Shown here in pieces: positions 35,981-45,308 of a DNA stretch of 64,000 nt. The stretch is from positions 248,001 through 312,000 of the forward strand of contig JAEWUC010000002.1 of the NCBI GenBank assembly GCA_023397505.1. The letters run 5' to 3'. Numbering within the stretch: the stretch's first letter is position 1; every line of letters begins with the position of its first letter. The DNA is from Bacteroidota bacterium (GTDB lineage Bacteria > Bacteroidota > Ignavibacteria > Ignavibacteriales > Melioribacteraceae). Both the position numbers and the translations under genes were made by a program. Below the pieces are notes generated by a model. That model was given only the letters and a program-made list of their open reading frames with translations. It had not been told where the DNA came from and searched no databases.

Positions 35981-36526
35981 ATGGCAATAATACCGATTAC
36001 CATTTATGGTGATAAAATATTGAGACAAAAAGCCCAGCAGGTTAATTCCGTATCGGATGAATTAATTGAAAAGATTACAAATATGTTTGATACTATGCAT
36101 AACGCACACGGAATAGGTCTGGCGGCAAATCAAGTTGGGTTCAGGGATTCTTTGTTTGTTATTGATCTTCAAAACGTTGAGGGCTACGAGAAAACTAAAC
36201 CTATGGCTTTTATAAATCCGCAAATCCTCATCCATTCCGATGAAAAAGAAATCATGGAAGAAGGATGTTTGAGTCTGCCAAGTTTAAGCGCCGATGTTGA
36301 AAGGTCCAAAGCAGTAAAAATTAGGTACATCGATACTGATGAAAAGGAGCAAGAAATTGAAGCAGATGAATTGTTTGCCCGTGTAATTTTGCATGAATAT
36401 GATCATCTTATCGGTAAAATGATTCCGGATCGAGTAGCCGAAGAAATAAAAATCAAATTAGCAGATGAACTTGAGTTAATTAAAAACCGCGAAGTTGAAA
36501 CAGAATATCCCATTTCTAAAGGATAG
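35981..36526 (+). CDS. def: Peptide deformylase
   Basis: 181 residues. All three motifs are present: GIGLAANQVG, EEGCLSLP and HEYDHLIG; Cys and the two His bind the metal and Glu is catalytic. Removes formyl from nascent proteins. ATG 35981 with AAGGA upstream is the natural start; the frame upstream is a shadow. It starts 11 bases after the membrane-protein stop and is followed by fmt, the enzyme that adds the formyl group, a classic pair. Confidence 0.96.
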   Translation: MAIIPITIYGDKILRQKAQQVNSVSDELIEKITNMFDTMHNAHGIGLAANQVGFRDSLFVIDLQNVEGYEKTKPMAFINPQILIHSDEKEIMEEGCLSLPSLSADVERSKAVKIRYIDTDEKEQEIEADELFARVILHEYDHLIGKMIPDRVAEEIKIKLADELELIKNREVETEYPISKG

Positions 36527-36562
36527 TTTTTAATGATATATAATTTTGCTGCGGAGTGAATT

Positions 36563-37507
36563 TTGAAAATCGTTTTTATGGGCACCCCGGAATTTGCAAT
36601 CCCATCTCTAGAAAAATTATTACATAGTAATCATAAAGTCGTTTTAGTTGTATCCGCACCGGATAAAGAAAGAGGACGAGGAAAAAAAGTTAGTCCCACG
36701 CCAGTAAAAGAATTCGCGCTAAAAAATAATTTAGAAGTTTTGACGCCTGATTCATTAAAAGACACAGTTTTTATCGATCGATTGAAGGAAGTTGAAGCCG
36801 ACCTATTTGTGATTGTTGCGTTTAGAATTCTGCCAAAAGAAGTTTACACAATTCCGAAGTTTGGATCGTTTAATTTGCATGGTTCATTGCTTCCTAAATA
36901 TAGAGGTGCGGCACCTATGCAATGGGCAATTATTAACGGCGATAAAGAAACAGGTGTTACAACTTTCTTTCTTGAGGACAAAGTTGATACAGGCAACATA
37001 ATTTTATCGAATAGAATAACAATTAATGATGATGATAACCTTGGTACTTTATATGATAAGATGATGATACTTGGGGCAGATGTAGTTTTAAAAACAGTCG
37101 ATTTAATTTCTGATGGAAACTATTTATTAAAAAAACAGGATGATTCAACGGCATCGCCTGCACCAAAAATTACAAAAGGGATTTGCAGAATTAATTGGAA
37201 TAAAAACGCCGTAGAAATTCATAATTTGGTTAGAGGATTGTCGCCGCATCCGGCGGCTTTTTTTGAGTTAAAAGGAAAAATATTTAAAATCTATAAAACA
37301 AAATTACTAGGGAATGAGAATTTAGATGATAACGATAAATTGGTTAATGCCGGAGAACAATTGTCTATTGATAGAATTCGACAATTTAAAGATGAAATTT
37401 ATATTCAAACCGGAAACGGAATTTTACAAATATTGGAACTTCAACCCGAAGGCAGAAAGCGTATGACTGCCGAAGAATTTTTACGTGGGTATTCGCTAAT
37501 AAATTAA
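36563..37507 (+). CDS. fmt: Methionyl-tRNA formyltransferase
   Basis: 314 residues. Opens KIVFMGTPEFAIPSL, then has GRGKKVSPTPVK and the formyl-folate site FNLHGSLLPKYRGAAPMQWAI with catalytic Asn/His, and SPHPAAFF in the C-terminal domain. It formylates initiator Met-tRNA using 10-formyl-tetrahydrofolate. The start is TTG, supported by GGAG seven bases upstream (36552-36555) and by family alignment. It follows def by 36 bases. Confidence 0.96.
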   Translation: MKIVFMGTPEFAIPSLEKLLHSNHKVVLVVSAPDKERGRGKKVSPTPVKEFALKNNLEVLTPDSLKDTVFIDRLKEVEADLFVIVAFRILPKEVYTIPKFGSFNLHGSLLPKYRGAAPMQWAIINGDKETGVTTFFLEDKVDTGNIILSNRITINDDDNLGTLYDKMMILGADVVLKTVDLISDGNYLLKKQDDSTASPAPKITKGICRINWNKNAVEIHNLVRGLSPHPAAFFELKGKIFKIYKTKLLGNENLDDNDKLVNAGEQLSIDRIRQFKDEIYIQTGNGILQILELQPEGRKRMTAEEFLRGYSLIN

Positions 37508-37521
37508 ACCAGAGAAATTTA

Positions 37522-38499
37522 ATGAGAAATTTTTGTTACGACAGCATTCTTGATTCAATCGGAAGAACGCCGATTGTTAAACTTGGAAATATTTCCAAAG
37601 GATTAAAAGCTAATATCTATGCTAAACTTGAATTCATGAATCCGGGCGGAAGCATAAAAGACCGTATTGCAAAATACATGATTGAGAAAGCCGAGCGCGA
37701 AGGTAAAATTAAACCGGGGGATACAATCATTGAAAACTCGTCCGGCAATACTGCGTTGGGATTAGCAATTGTTTGCAGGCATAAAGGATACAAATTAAAA
37801 GTTGTTGTGCGGAATACAATGAGTAAAGAAAAGCTTAAAATGCTTGAAGTCCTTGGTGTTGATATTGTAATTGTTGATGCGTCTTTACCTCCTGAACATC
37901 CGGATTCATATAATAATTGTGCGATAAGCATGTGTGAAAAAGATCCAACACTTTATTATATAGATCAACATAATAATTTGGACAACAACGAATCACATTA
38001 TATGACAACCGGACCTGAGATTTGGGAACAAATGAACGGGAATATTGATTTTTTAATTGGCGCAGTTGGAACCGGCGGAACAATTACGGGAACCGGAAAA
38101 TATTTGAAAGAGAAAAATCCTAACATAAAAGTTATTGGTTTAGATCCTATTGGATCGGTGTTTTATAATTATTTTAAAAATAAGGAAATGATTACACCGA
38201 CAAAATACTTGATTGAAGGAATGGGCGATGAATTTCTGATTAAAACAGCTCGGCTCGAATTGTTGGATGATATGTATCAAGTTGAAGATAAAAAAGCATT
38301 TGGATGGAGTAAAAAACTTGCATTCGAAGAAGGAATACTTTCAGGCGGATCGAGCGGTGCAAATATTTGGGGCGCCGTAAAACTTGCAAGGGAAATTGAT
38401 AGAGAAGCTAATATTGTAACTATAATTTGTGACAGCGGTTATAAATATTTTTCTACAATTTATAACGACGAATGGCTCGTAAAAAATAATTTATTATAG
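37522..38499 (+). CDS. Cystathionine beta-synthase / cysteine synthase family enzyme
   Basis: 325 residues of fold-type II PLP enzyme. The PLP lysine is Lys46 in NPGGSIKDRIA; ENSSGNTALGLAI and VGTGGTITGTGKYLKEKNP bind phosphate and substrate. The DPIGSVF region, in place of the cysteine-synthase form, and the C-terminal SGGSSGANI favour a cystathionine beta-synthase-like enzyme lacking both heme domain and Bateman (CBS-pair) tail. It would make cystathionine from serine and homocysteine, or cysteine from O-acetylserine. A trans-sulfuration gene lies 5 kb downstream (43936). Starts 14 bases after fmt. Confidence 0.8.
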   Translation: MRNFCYDSILDSIGRTPIVKLGNISKGLKANIYAKLEFMNPGGSIKDRIAKYMIEKAEREGKIKPGDTIIENSSGNTALGLAIVCRHKGYKLKVVVRNTMSKEKLKMLEVLGVDIVIVDASLPPEHPDSYNNCAISMCEKDPTLYYIDQHNNLDNNESHYMTTGPEIWEQMNGNIDFLIGAVGTGGTITGTGKYLKEKNPNIKVIGLDPIGSVFYNYFKNKEMITPTKYLIEGMGDEFLIKTARLELLDDMYQVEDKKAFGWSKKLAFEEGILSGGSSGANIWGAVKLAREIDREANIVTIICDSGYKYFSTIYNDEWLVKNNLL

Positions 38500-38605
38500 T
38501 TTATAATAAGAGTGATTCACATTATTTGAGGTTATAGAAATATTATTCAAATTGCATAGTGAATTGTTAAAAACGAATTATTAAAGGGAACATGAATAAA
38601 TTAAA

Positions 38606-41600
38606 ATGAAAAAAAATCACTTTTCTTCGATATTTCTCACAAATAAAATTCATGATTTTTTTATCATGTACATAGTTTTGATTTTACCGCTGCTTTTTTT
38701 ACTGCAGCAAACAATCAAAGCACAATCTCAAAACGTAAGATTTGAAAGGATTACAATTAACGACGGGCTTTCCCAAGGATCAATTAGATGTATACACCAA
38801 GATAAAAATGGTTTTTTATGGTTTGCCACTCAAGACGGATTGAATAGATACGACGGCTATTCTTTTACAATTTTTAGAAAAGAAATTTATAATCCTAGCT
38901 CGCTTAGCAGTAACAATATAAATTGTATTGATGAGGATAATGAAGGAAATCTTTGGATAGGAACTGCCGAAGGAATTAATAAACTTTTAATAAAAAATCA
39001 AAAATTTATATCATACATGCCGCCTAAGAATGAACGTAATTCTAGTTATTCTAATCTTGTTTACTGTATTTATGTTTCGCGTAAAGATAATATAGTATGG
39101 TTTGGCAGCAGACAGGGACTGTATGAACTTAATGCCAAAACGGGTAAAATGAATTTATATCAAGCAAGCGATTGGTATAAAATTGACGGCAGTGTAAATT
39201 GCATTTTAGGTTATGACGACAATACACTTTTTGTAGGCAACTCAAGGGGAATACTGTACAAATTTGACAAAACAAAAAAAACATTTCAACAAATCATTTA
39301 TAAGCAGCAACGCGAAACACAAGGCGATAAAGGAATAACTTCCTTAATAAAAGATTTTGAGAACAATATTTGGATTGGAACGTTCGACGGGCTGCATAAA
39401 TATAATCCCGTTCAAAAAACTTTTTGGGAATTCGGCCCCGAAGAAGGGAATGAAAATACGCTACTTGGTAATTCAATTATGGACCTTGAATTTGATAAAG
39501 AAAATAACATATGGATTTCTGTTTTAAATTCCGGGATCTCCAAATACAATTTCCAAACTAATTCGTTTACTAATTATTATAAGGAAACAGACGAATTCAA
39601 ACCCGAAAATGTAATCAGTAAATTGTTTGTAGATAAAAGCGGAATTCTATGGCTTGGAACAAACGGTTACGGCATTTTAAAATTAAACCCGTATTTGAAT
39701 AATTTTACACTTTATAGTAAATCTAAAGGTAATATTTCTTTTCAAAGTATCCGCTCGTTTTACAAGGATAATAATGGTAATCTTTGGGTTGGCGGGTACG
39801 GCGGTGTTGATAAAATTGAGCTATCTACCGGCATTTACAAAAATATTGGGGACATATATAAAAATAAAAACGGCTTTTCCAATTCATCTGTTTATGTTCT
39901 AGGAGAGGATAAAGATTTCCCGAATAGAATATTGTGGGCAGGTACTGAAGGTGGCGGCTTAAATAAGTTGGATATACAAACCGGAATAGTTGAAAAAGCA
40001 CCGTTAAATAATTTGTGGGAAAAGGAAAATTTTGGCAGAGGTGTTTTTTCAATTTTTGATGACGGTAACGGTTATTTGTGGGTGGGCACTCATTTAGAAT
40101 TAGTTATAATTAATAAAAATGATTTCTCGTTTAAACGATTTAGAACCGACCCGAACGATCCCAAAAGCATCAGTCCGCAAGGTATTTCTCAAATCTACAA
40201 AGATAGTTTCGGGAATTTCTGGATAGGAACCGATCTTAGCGGTTTATGTTTGTTTAATGAAAACGAAAATAATTTTAGGCGTTTTATTTCCGACCCCGGT
40301 AATAAAAATACATTAAGCAATAATTTTGTTAAGTGCATTTTTGAGGATAGTAAAAAAAGATTATGGATAGGAACAAACGGCGGCGGTTTGAATTTAATGA
40401 CCGACCGTTTGAAAGGAATTTTCAAAAGAATTACAACAGAAGAAGGATTACCGAATAATGTTGTTTATGGAATACTTGAGGATAAAGATGGAAATTTATG
40501 GATGAGTACAAACAGCGGTTTGTGCAAGTATAATCCAAATGATAATTCATTTGCGTACTTTGATTCGCGCGATGGACTTCAATCGAATGAATTTAATACA
40601 AATGCTTTCTATAAAAGCAAAGATGGAATTATGTACTTTGGCGGGATTGACGGCTTTAATTCTTTCGATCCGAATAACTTCATTTTCAACAATAACAAAC
40701 CGGGTATCGTTTTCACTAAATTTGAGTTGTTCAATAAACTTGTGAAAAACGGCGATAAAATAAATAATAGAGTTTTGCTCGAAAAATCTATTGAGTTCGC
40801 CAAACAAGTTGAATTAGATTATAACGAAAATGTTTTTTCACTTGAGTTTGCCGCACTTGATTTTGCCGCGCCGTTAAAAAACAAATACAGTTACAAACTG
40901 GAAGGATTCGATAGTGAATGGTCTCCGCCCAGTGAAAATAGGAAAGTAACATACACAAATCTTAATCAAGGCAAATATGTTTTTAAAGTTAGAGGTACAA
41001 ATAAAGACGGATTGTGGAGCGATAAAGTTGCCGAACTTACAATTATTATTATTCCTCCTTTTTGGCAAACTTGGTGGTTCGTTACTTTTTCCATTTTCGC
41101 GGTTATTTTTGCTTTTGGTTTTGTGTACTACAAAAAAATAAGCGGTATTCAAGAACAGAAAAAAATATTGGAAAAAGAAGTTATGGCAAGAACATCCGAT
41201 CTTGCTTCATTAAACGATGAGTTGAAAAAATCCGAAATTGAATTGAAGGAATTAAATTTAAGCAAGGATAAATTCTTTTCGATACTTGCACACGATATGC
41301 GCGGACCTTTCGGCGCTGTAATCGGTTTATCGGAAATTTTAGTTGAAGATATTGACGAGATGGATAAACAAGCCATAAAAGATTTGGGCAATGATATAAA
41401 TCAACTTTTGCACGAACAATATATACTCCTTGAGAATTTATTGGATTGGTCGCGTCTTCAATTGAATAAATACCAATTTGATCCCGAAAGTATTAACCTA
41501 AGTGAAATTGTTAATAGAATGTATAGGTTTTTGTACAACAACGCTAAAGCTAAAAATGTTAAAATGATTTGCGAAGTACCGGATGGTATTTATGTTGTCG

Positions 41601-41956
41601 GAAACTCTACTATGCTGCTTTCGGTAATTCAAAATCTTACTTCCAATGCAATTAAGTTTACAAAGGAAAACGGCGAGATTAAGATTTCTTTATCAGCAAA
41701 AGGGAAGAATGCTGTTGTTATTGTTGAAGATAACGGCGTTGGAATGGATAAAGATACAGTTGAAAAATTATTTAAAAGCGATGTTCTTAAATCTACCGAG
41801 GGTACTGCAAAGGAACGCGGAAGCGGTATTGGTTTGATGCTTGTAAATGAATTCGTGAACAGGTTGAACGGAACAATAAAAGTCGAAAGTCATTTGAATG
41901 AAGGAACAAAGTTTATTGTATCTTTTATTTTAAGCGATGAAACAAACATTAGTTAA
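38606..41956 (+). CDS. Propeller-type sensor histidine kinase
   Basis: 1116 residues with the layout of the large Bacteroidota sensors: signal or anchor helix (about 18-36), two seven-bladed beta-propellers made of Reg_prop repeats (pattern 'D..G..WigT..GL', for example GFLWFATQDGLNRYD and NLWIGTAEGINKL) to about residue 690, a Y_Y_Y domain, one membrane helix near 820-845, a short coiled coil, then HisKA with His896 (FSILAHDMRGPFGA) and HATPase_c (NLTSNAIKFTK, EDNGVGMD, GSGIGLMLVNEF). Unlike hybrid systems of Bacteroides there is no receiver or AraC domain. The signal sensed is unknown. It lies alone between metabolic genes; a cognate regulator is not adjacent. Confidence 0.88.
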   Translation: MKKNHFSSIFLTNKIHDFFIMYIVLILPLLFLLQQTIKAQSQNVRFERITINDGLSQGSIRCIHQDKNGFLWFATQDGLNRYDGYSFTIFRKEIYNPSSLSSNNINCIDEDNEGNLWIGTAEGINKLLIKNQKFISYMPPKNERNSSYSNLVYCIYVSRKDNIVWFGSRQGLYELNAKTGKMNLYQASDWYKIDGSVNCILGYDDNTLFVGNSRGILYKFDKTKKTFQQIIYKQQRETQGDKGITSLIKDFENNIWIGTFDGLHKYNPVQKTFWEFGPEEGNENTLLGNSIMDLEFDKENNIWISVLNSGISKYNFQTNSFTNYYKETDEFKPENVISKLFVDKSGILWLGTNGYGILKLNPYLNNFTLYSKSKGNISFQSIRSFYKDNNGNLWVGGYGGVDKIELSTGIYKNIGDIYKNKNGFSNSSVYVLGEDKDFPNRILWAGTEGGGLNKLDIQTGIVEKAPLNNLWEKENFGRGVFSIFDDGNGYLWVGTHLELVIINKNDFSFKRFRTDPNDPKSISPQGISQIYKDSFGNFWIGTDLSGLCLFNENENNFRRFISDPGNKNTLSNNFVKCIFEDSKKRLWIGTNGGGLNLMTDRLKGIFKRITTEEGLPNNVVYGILEDKDGNLWMSTNSGLCKYNPNDNSFAYFDSRDGLQSNEFNTNAFYKSKDGIMYFGGIDGFNSFDPNNFIFNNNKPGIVFTKFELFNKLVKNGDKINNRVLLEKSIEFAKQVELDYNENVFSLEFAALDFAAPLKNKYSYKLEGFDSEWSPPSENRKVTYTNLNQGKYVFKVRGTNKDGLWSDKVAELTIIIIPPFWQTWWFVTFSIFAVIFAFGFVYYKKISGIQEQKKILEKEVMARTSDLASLNDELKKSEIELKELNLSKDKFFSILAHDMRGPFGAVIGLSEILVEDIDEMDKQAIKDLGNDINQLLHEQYILLENLLDWSRLQLNKYQFDPESINLSEIVNRMYRFLYNNAKAKNVKMICEVPDGIYVVGNSTMLLSVIQNLTSNAIKFTKENGEIKISLSAKGKNAVVIVEDNGVGMDKDTVEKLFKSDVLKSTEGTAKERGSGIGLMLVNEFVNRLNGTIKVESHLNEGTKFIVSFILSDETNIS

Positions 41957-41973
41957 ACCAATAAAAGTACGAC

Positions 41974-42909
41974 GTGGCTGAAAAAATTATTAAGTATTTT
42001 CCCGTATGGGCAGTATTATTTGCTGTAATGGCTTATTACTTCGATTCGTATTTCGCCTCTCTAAAATCCGCAATTATCCCGCTTCTTGCTATCGTGATGT
42101 TTGGAATGGGTATGACATTAACATGGGATAATTTCCGAGAAGTTATAAAAAAGCCAAAATCTATTTTGGTGGGATTCTCACTTCAATATTTGATTATGCC
42201 GTTTTCAGCTTATTTCATTTCAGTCATCCTGGATTTATCACCAATGTTAATGGCGGGACTTGTATTAGTCGGCTGCAGTCCAGGCGGTACAGCATCTAAT
42301 GTCATCACTTTTTTAGCAGGCGGGAATGTAGCTCTTTCAATTACATTAACATTAGTTTCAACAATAACTGCCGTATTATTTACACCGTTTCTCACTATGG
42401 TTTTATTGAATCATGTTGTACCTGTGCCGGCAATGGAAATGTTTTTGGATATACTTCAAATAGTTCTTGTGCCCGTAATTTTGGGAACGGCAATAAATTC
42501 CTTCATGAATAATAAAATCAAAAATATATCAAATATATTTCCCTTGATTTCTGCATTAGCGATTATTTTAATAATTGCTATAATTGTAGCGCTCAATAAA
42601 ACAAAAATTAGTGAAGTTAGTTTGTTACTGGTGTTTGCAGTAATTCTTCATAATTCAACCGGACTTATACTCGGCTATTACATAACAAGGCTTTTAAGAT
42701 TTGATAACAAAACATGCAGAACAATAGCTATTGAAGTCGGTATGCAAAATTCAGGACTTGGTGTAGCATTGGCGATCAAATATTTTTCCGCCACGGCAGC
42801 ATTACCCGGAGCAATTTTTAGTGTTTGGCATAATTTATCCGGTTCAATTTATGCCGGTTTATTGCGAATGTGGGATATAAAAAACAAATTTCAAAACAAA
42901 AAACCATAA
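41974..42909 (+). CDS. Bile acid:sodium symporter (BASS) family transporter
   Basis: 311 residues, about nine or ten membrane helices. The family signatures MFGMGMTLTWDNFREV near residue 50, LVGCSPGGTASNVIT near 105 and EVGMQNSGLGVALA near 255 are all clear. BASS proteins in bacteria carry organic acids such as pyruvate, pantoate or amino-acid derivatives with sodium; no bile acid role is expected in this setting. The start is GTG at 41974, 17 bases after the kinase stop, with little Shine-Dalgarno. The substrate cannot be read from sequence. Confidence 0.85.
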   Translation: MAEKIIKYFPVWAVLFAVMAYYFDSYFASLKSAIIPLLAIVMFGMGMTLTWDNFREVIKKPKSILVGFSLQYLIMPFSAYFISVILDLSPMLMAGLVLVGCSPGGTASNVITFLAGGNVALSITLTLVSTITAVLFTPFLTMVLLNHVVPVPAMEMFLDILQIVLVPVILGTAINSFMNNKIKNISNIFPLISALAIILIIAIIVALNKTKISEVSLLLVFAVILHNSTGLILGYYITRLLRFDNKTCRTIAIEVGMQNSGLGVALAIKYFSATAALPGAIFSVWHNLSGSIYAGLLRMWDIKNKFQNKKP

Positions 42910-42914
42910 GAAAA

Positions 42915-43835
42915 ATGAAAAGTGTAATACTCTTTATGACGTTTCTTTTATTCACAAATATTTATTGTGGATATAACAAATTGAACGAAATTAAGTGCGC
43001 AAATGGCGTGTGTTCCGTTAAAAAGAATTCATTGGAACTAAAAATTGATTCGAATATTGGCGGAAGAATAACGTCTTTTAGTCTGGATGGTTATGAATTT
43101 ATTGTGCAAAAAGAAGAAAAGTTGGAAGCATTTGGCTCAACAATTTGGCCAAGTCCGCAATCTTTATGGAATTGGCCACCAATAAAAATTATTGATAGGG
43201 AAAAATATTCGTTAATAGAAAGCGATTCTGTTGTTGAAATGAAGAGTCAAACAGACGGATTAACAGGCTGTTCTTTTACAAAAATTATTCGGAATTCCGG
43301 TAACGGGAATTCAATAAATATGGAATTCGTAATTAAGAACGAAACCGAAAAAGAAATTTCGCTTTCACCGTGGCAAATTACCCGTGCTAAAAAGGGAGGA
43401 TTGTTATTTTTCCCTAAAGGCGAAGGCGAGCAGGGCAAAAAATATTTTCCGCTTGCTGAAACTGAAAATGTAGACAATATAATTTGGTATAAAACCAATT
43501 TAGGAGAATCGCTTGATAACCACCGTCTAAATATTAGTGACGGTTCCGAAGGTTGGGTTGCCTACGCGATTGATCAAAAAGTTTTTATAAAGAAATATGA
43601 AGATAATAAACCTGATAAATTTGCTGTTGGCGAGGGTGAAGTCATATTCTATACAAGCAGAAATCAAGATTATATTGAGATTGAAATTCAAGGTAAATTC
43701 GAGAAATTAGCGTACGGCAATTCAATTGTGTGGAATGTTGAATGGTTCGCTTTTGAAATCCCAGATAATATTACGATTGAAACTGGAAATAAGGACCTTG
43801 TTAATTTTGTTCGAGAAAAAATATCGGGTCGATAA
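42915..43835 (+). CDS. Secreted galactose-mutarotase-like protein (DUF4380-like)
   Basis: 306 residues with a signal peptide (1-18). The mature protein has the beta-rich opening LELKIDSNIGGRITSFSL and an IWPSPQSLWNWPP stretch, which resemble DUF4380, a branch of the aldose-epimerase fold with the active-site part poorly conserved. I see no complete epimerase motif. It begins 5 bases after the BASS transporter stop and is followed by a weak hairpin (AATTCT-CAT-AGAATT), so the two may be co-transcribed. Function unknown; sugar binding is a family-level guess. Confidence 0.6.
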   Translation: MKSVILFMTFLLFTNIYCGYNKLNEIKCANGVCSVKKNSLELKIDSNIGGRITSFSLDGYEFIVQKEEKLEAFGSTIWPSPQSLWNWPPIKIIDREKYSLIESDSVVEMKSQTDGLTGCSFTKIIRNSGNGNSINMEFVIKNETEKEISLSPWQITRAKKGGLLFFPKGEGEQGKKYFPLAETENVDNIIWYKTNLGESLDNHRLNISDGSEGWVAYAIDQKVFIKKYEDNKPDKFAVGEGEVIFYTSRNQDYIEIEIQGKFEKLAYGNSIVWNVEWFAFEIPDNITIETGNKDLVNFVREKISGR

Positions 43836-43866
43836 TTTTATAAAATTCTCATAGAATTATTAATCT

Positions 43867-43897
43867 TTTGCAAAAAACATGTTTGCCTCTAATAAAT
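43867..43897 (+). promoter_or_regulatory. Putative promoter of the trans-sulfuration gene
   Basis: TTTG (43867-43870), a 19-base gap and TAATAAAT (43890-43897). Same sequence pair and spacing as before lptD. A start near 43904 would fall inside the symmetric element described next. Confidence 0.4.
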
Positions 43898-43936
43898 AAT
43901 TTTTGCCTAATTTTAGGCATTAAAAAGAGGCAAAAA
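43882..43936. promoter_or_regulatory. Four-half-site symmetric element before the trans-sulfuration gene
   Basis: Two forward copies of TTTGCCT (43882-43888 and 43902-43908) face two reverse copies (AGGCA at 43915-43919 and AGGCAAA at 43928-43934). TGCCTAATTTTAGGCA (43904-43919) is a perfect palindrome. TTTGCCTCT (43882-43890) pairs exactly with AGAGGCAAA (43926-43934), and TTTTTGCCT (43900-43908) with AGGCAAAAA (43928-43936), both covering the AGAGG ribosome site. It may be a repressor operator over the promoter, or a leader with exclusive hairpins. Confidence 0.6.
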
Positions 43937-45261
43937 TGGATAACTCAAAAAAAAATAATAACAAACAAAACGATACGGAAAAAACTCCGTATTCAATGAA
44001 CACCCATCTCATCTACGGCAAAAATGTAAGTGATAAATGGGATTACTCACATCATGTAACTGCACCGATTTCATCTTCCACAACATTCCGGCTTGATTCT
44101 GTTGAGCGCGGCGCTCAGGGGTTTATGCAATTTGCAAATACAGATGAATTTGGAGACAAAGCCCCAATCTTTATATATGATCGCCTTGGAGAACCCAATA
44201 AGGATATGTTGGAAGAAAACCTTGCACATGTTGAAAGGGGTGAAATGGCCGTTACTTTTGCAAGCGGCATGAGCGCGATTTCCGGCGTCCTTGGTGTTTT
44301 AACAAAATCCGGCGATGAAATCATCACTCATAATACTTTATACGGATGTACGCTTTCACTGTTAACTAATTGGTATCCGCGCTATAACATCAAATGGAAT
44401 TCAATTAATCTTATTGATTCAAAAAATATTCTTAACTATGTTAATGAAAAAACACGTGTTGTTTATTTTGAAACACCCGCAAACCCGAATATGGAGATTA
44501 TCGATATCGGTAAAGTTAGAAATGTTGTTGATGAAATTAATAAAGATAGAAACGAGCAGAATAAAATATTTATTGTGATTGATAATACTTTTGCTACACC
44601 ATTTTGTCAACGTCCGTTGGAATTCGGTGCCGATTTTGTCGTGCATTCTTTAACAAAAGGTATAGCCGGTTTTGGCACAGATATGGGCGGAGTAGTAATA
44701 GGCAAGAAAAAATATCAGGATATTCTCCAGCTTTACAGAAAAGATTTCGGAGCAGTATTAAATCCCAAAAGCGCTTGGGCAATTTTAACTTACGGGCTGC
44801 CGAGTTTAGCACTGCGGCAAAAACACATTATTAATTCAGCTACTAAAATTGCGGAATTTTTAAGCCAACATCCTAAAGTTGAATTTGTAAATTACCCCGG
44901 TTTAAAAAGTTTTAAGTATTACGAAACTGCTAAAAAGCAGATGATTGATTTCGACGGCAATTTTGCACCCGGTGGAATGATATTTTTTGTTTTAAAAGGA
45001 AATACTCCGGCTGAAAGCAAAGAGAACGGTAGAAAATTTATGGACTTTGTAGCAAATAGCGCTTACACAATGACGCTTGCTGTCAGTCTTGGTCATACAA
45101 GAACATTAATTGAACATCCGGCATCTATGACGCATTCAGTTATTCCGCCAGAAAAACTTGCGGAAAGAAGAATCGATGCCGGTGGTATCCGCCTCGCCAT
45201 TGGTTTAGAAAATGCAGATGATATTATTTATGATCTTGATGAATCATTAAAAGTAATTTAA
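43936..45261 (+). CDS. Trans-sulfuration enzyme (O-acetylhomoserine sulfhydrylase / methionine gamma-lyase family)
   Basis: 441 residues of the Cys/Met metabolism PLP family. The PLP lysine is Lys241 in VHSLTKGIAGFGTDMGG; phosphate and ring contacts appear in FASGMSAISGVLG and IVIDNTFATPFCQRPLEFGAD, and SLGHTRTLIEHPASMTHS is the C-terminal signature. The lengthened chain and YDRLGEPNKDMLEENLA match O-acetylhomoserine sulfhydrylases and methionine gamma-lyases more than cystathionine beta-lyases. The first 18 residues are a Lys/Asn-rich extension. Upstream lies an unusual symmetric element that covers its ribosome site. Exact reaction is undecided. Confidence 0.82.
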   Translation: MDNSKKNNNKQNDTEKTPYSMNTHLIYGKNVSDKWDYSHHVTAPISSSTTFRLDSVERGAQGFMQFANTDEFGDKAPIFIYDRLGEPNKDMLEENLAHVERGEMAVTFASGMSAISGVLGVLTKSGDEIITHNTLYGCTLSLLTNWYPRYNIKWNSINLIDSKNILNYVNEKTRVVYFETPANPNMEIIDIGKVRNVVDEINKDRNEQNKIFIVIDNTFATPFCQRPLEFGADFVVHSLTKGIAGFGTDMGGVVIGKKKYQDILQLYRKDFGAVLNPKSAWAILTYGLPSLALRQKHIINSATKIAEFLSQHPKVEFVNYPGLKSFKYYETAKKQMIDFDGNFAPGGMIFFVLKGNTPAESKENGRKFMDFVANSAYTMTLAVSLGHTRTLIEHPASMTHSVIPPEKLAERRIDAGGIRLAIGLENADDIIYDLDESLKVI

Positions 45262-45308
45262 TTCTTCAAACCCTTTCTTTACGGAAGAGTATTTTTTCCC
45301 GGATAAAA

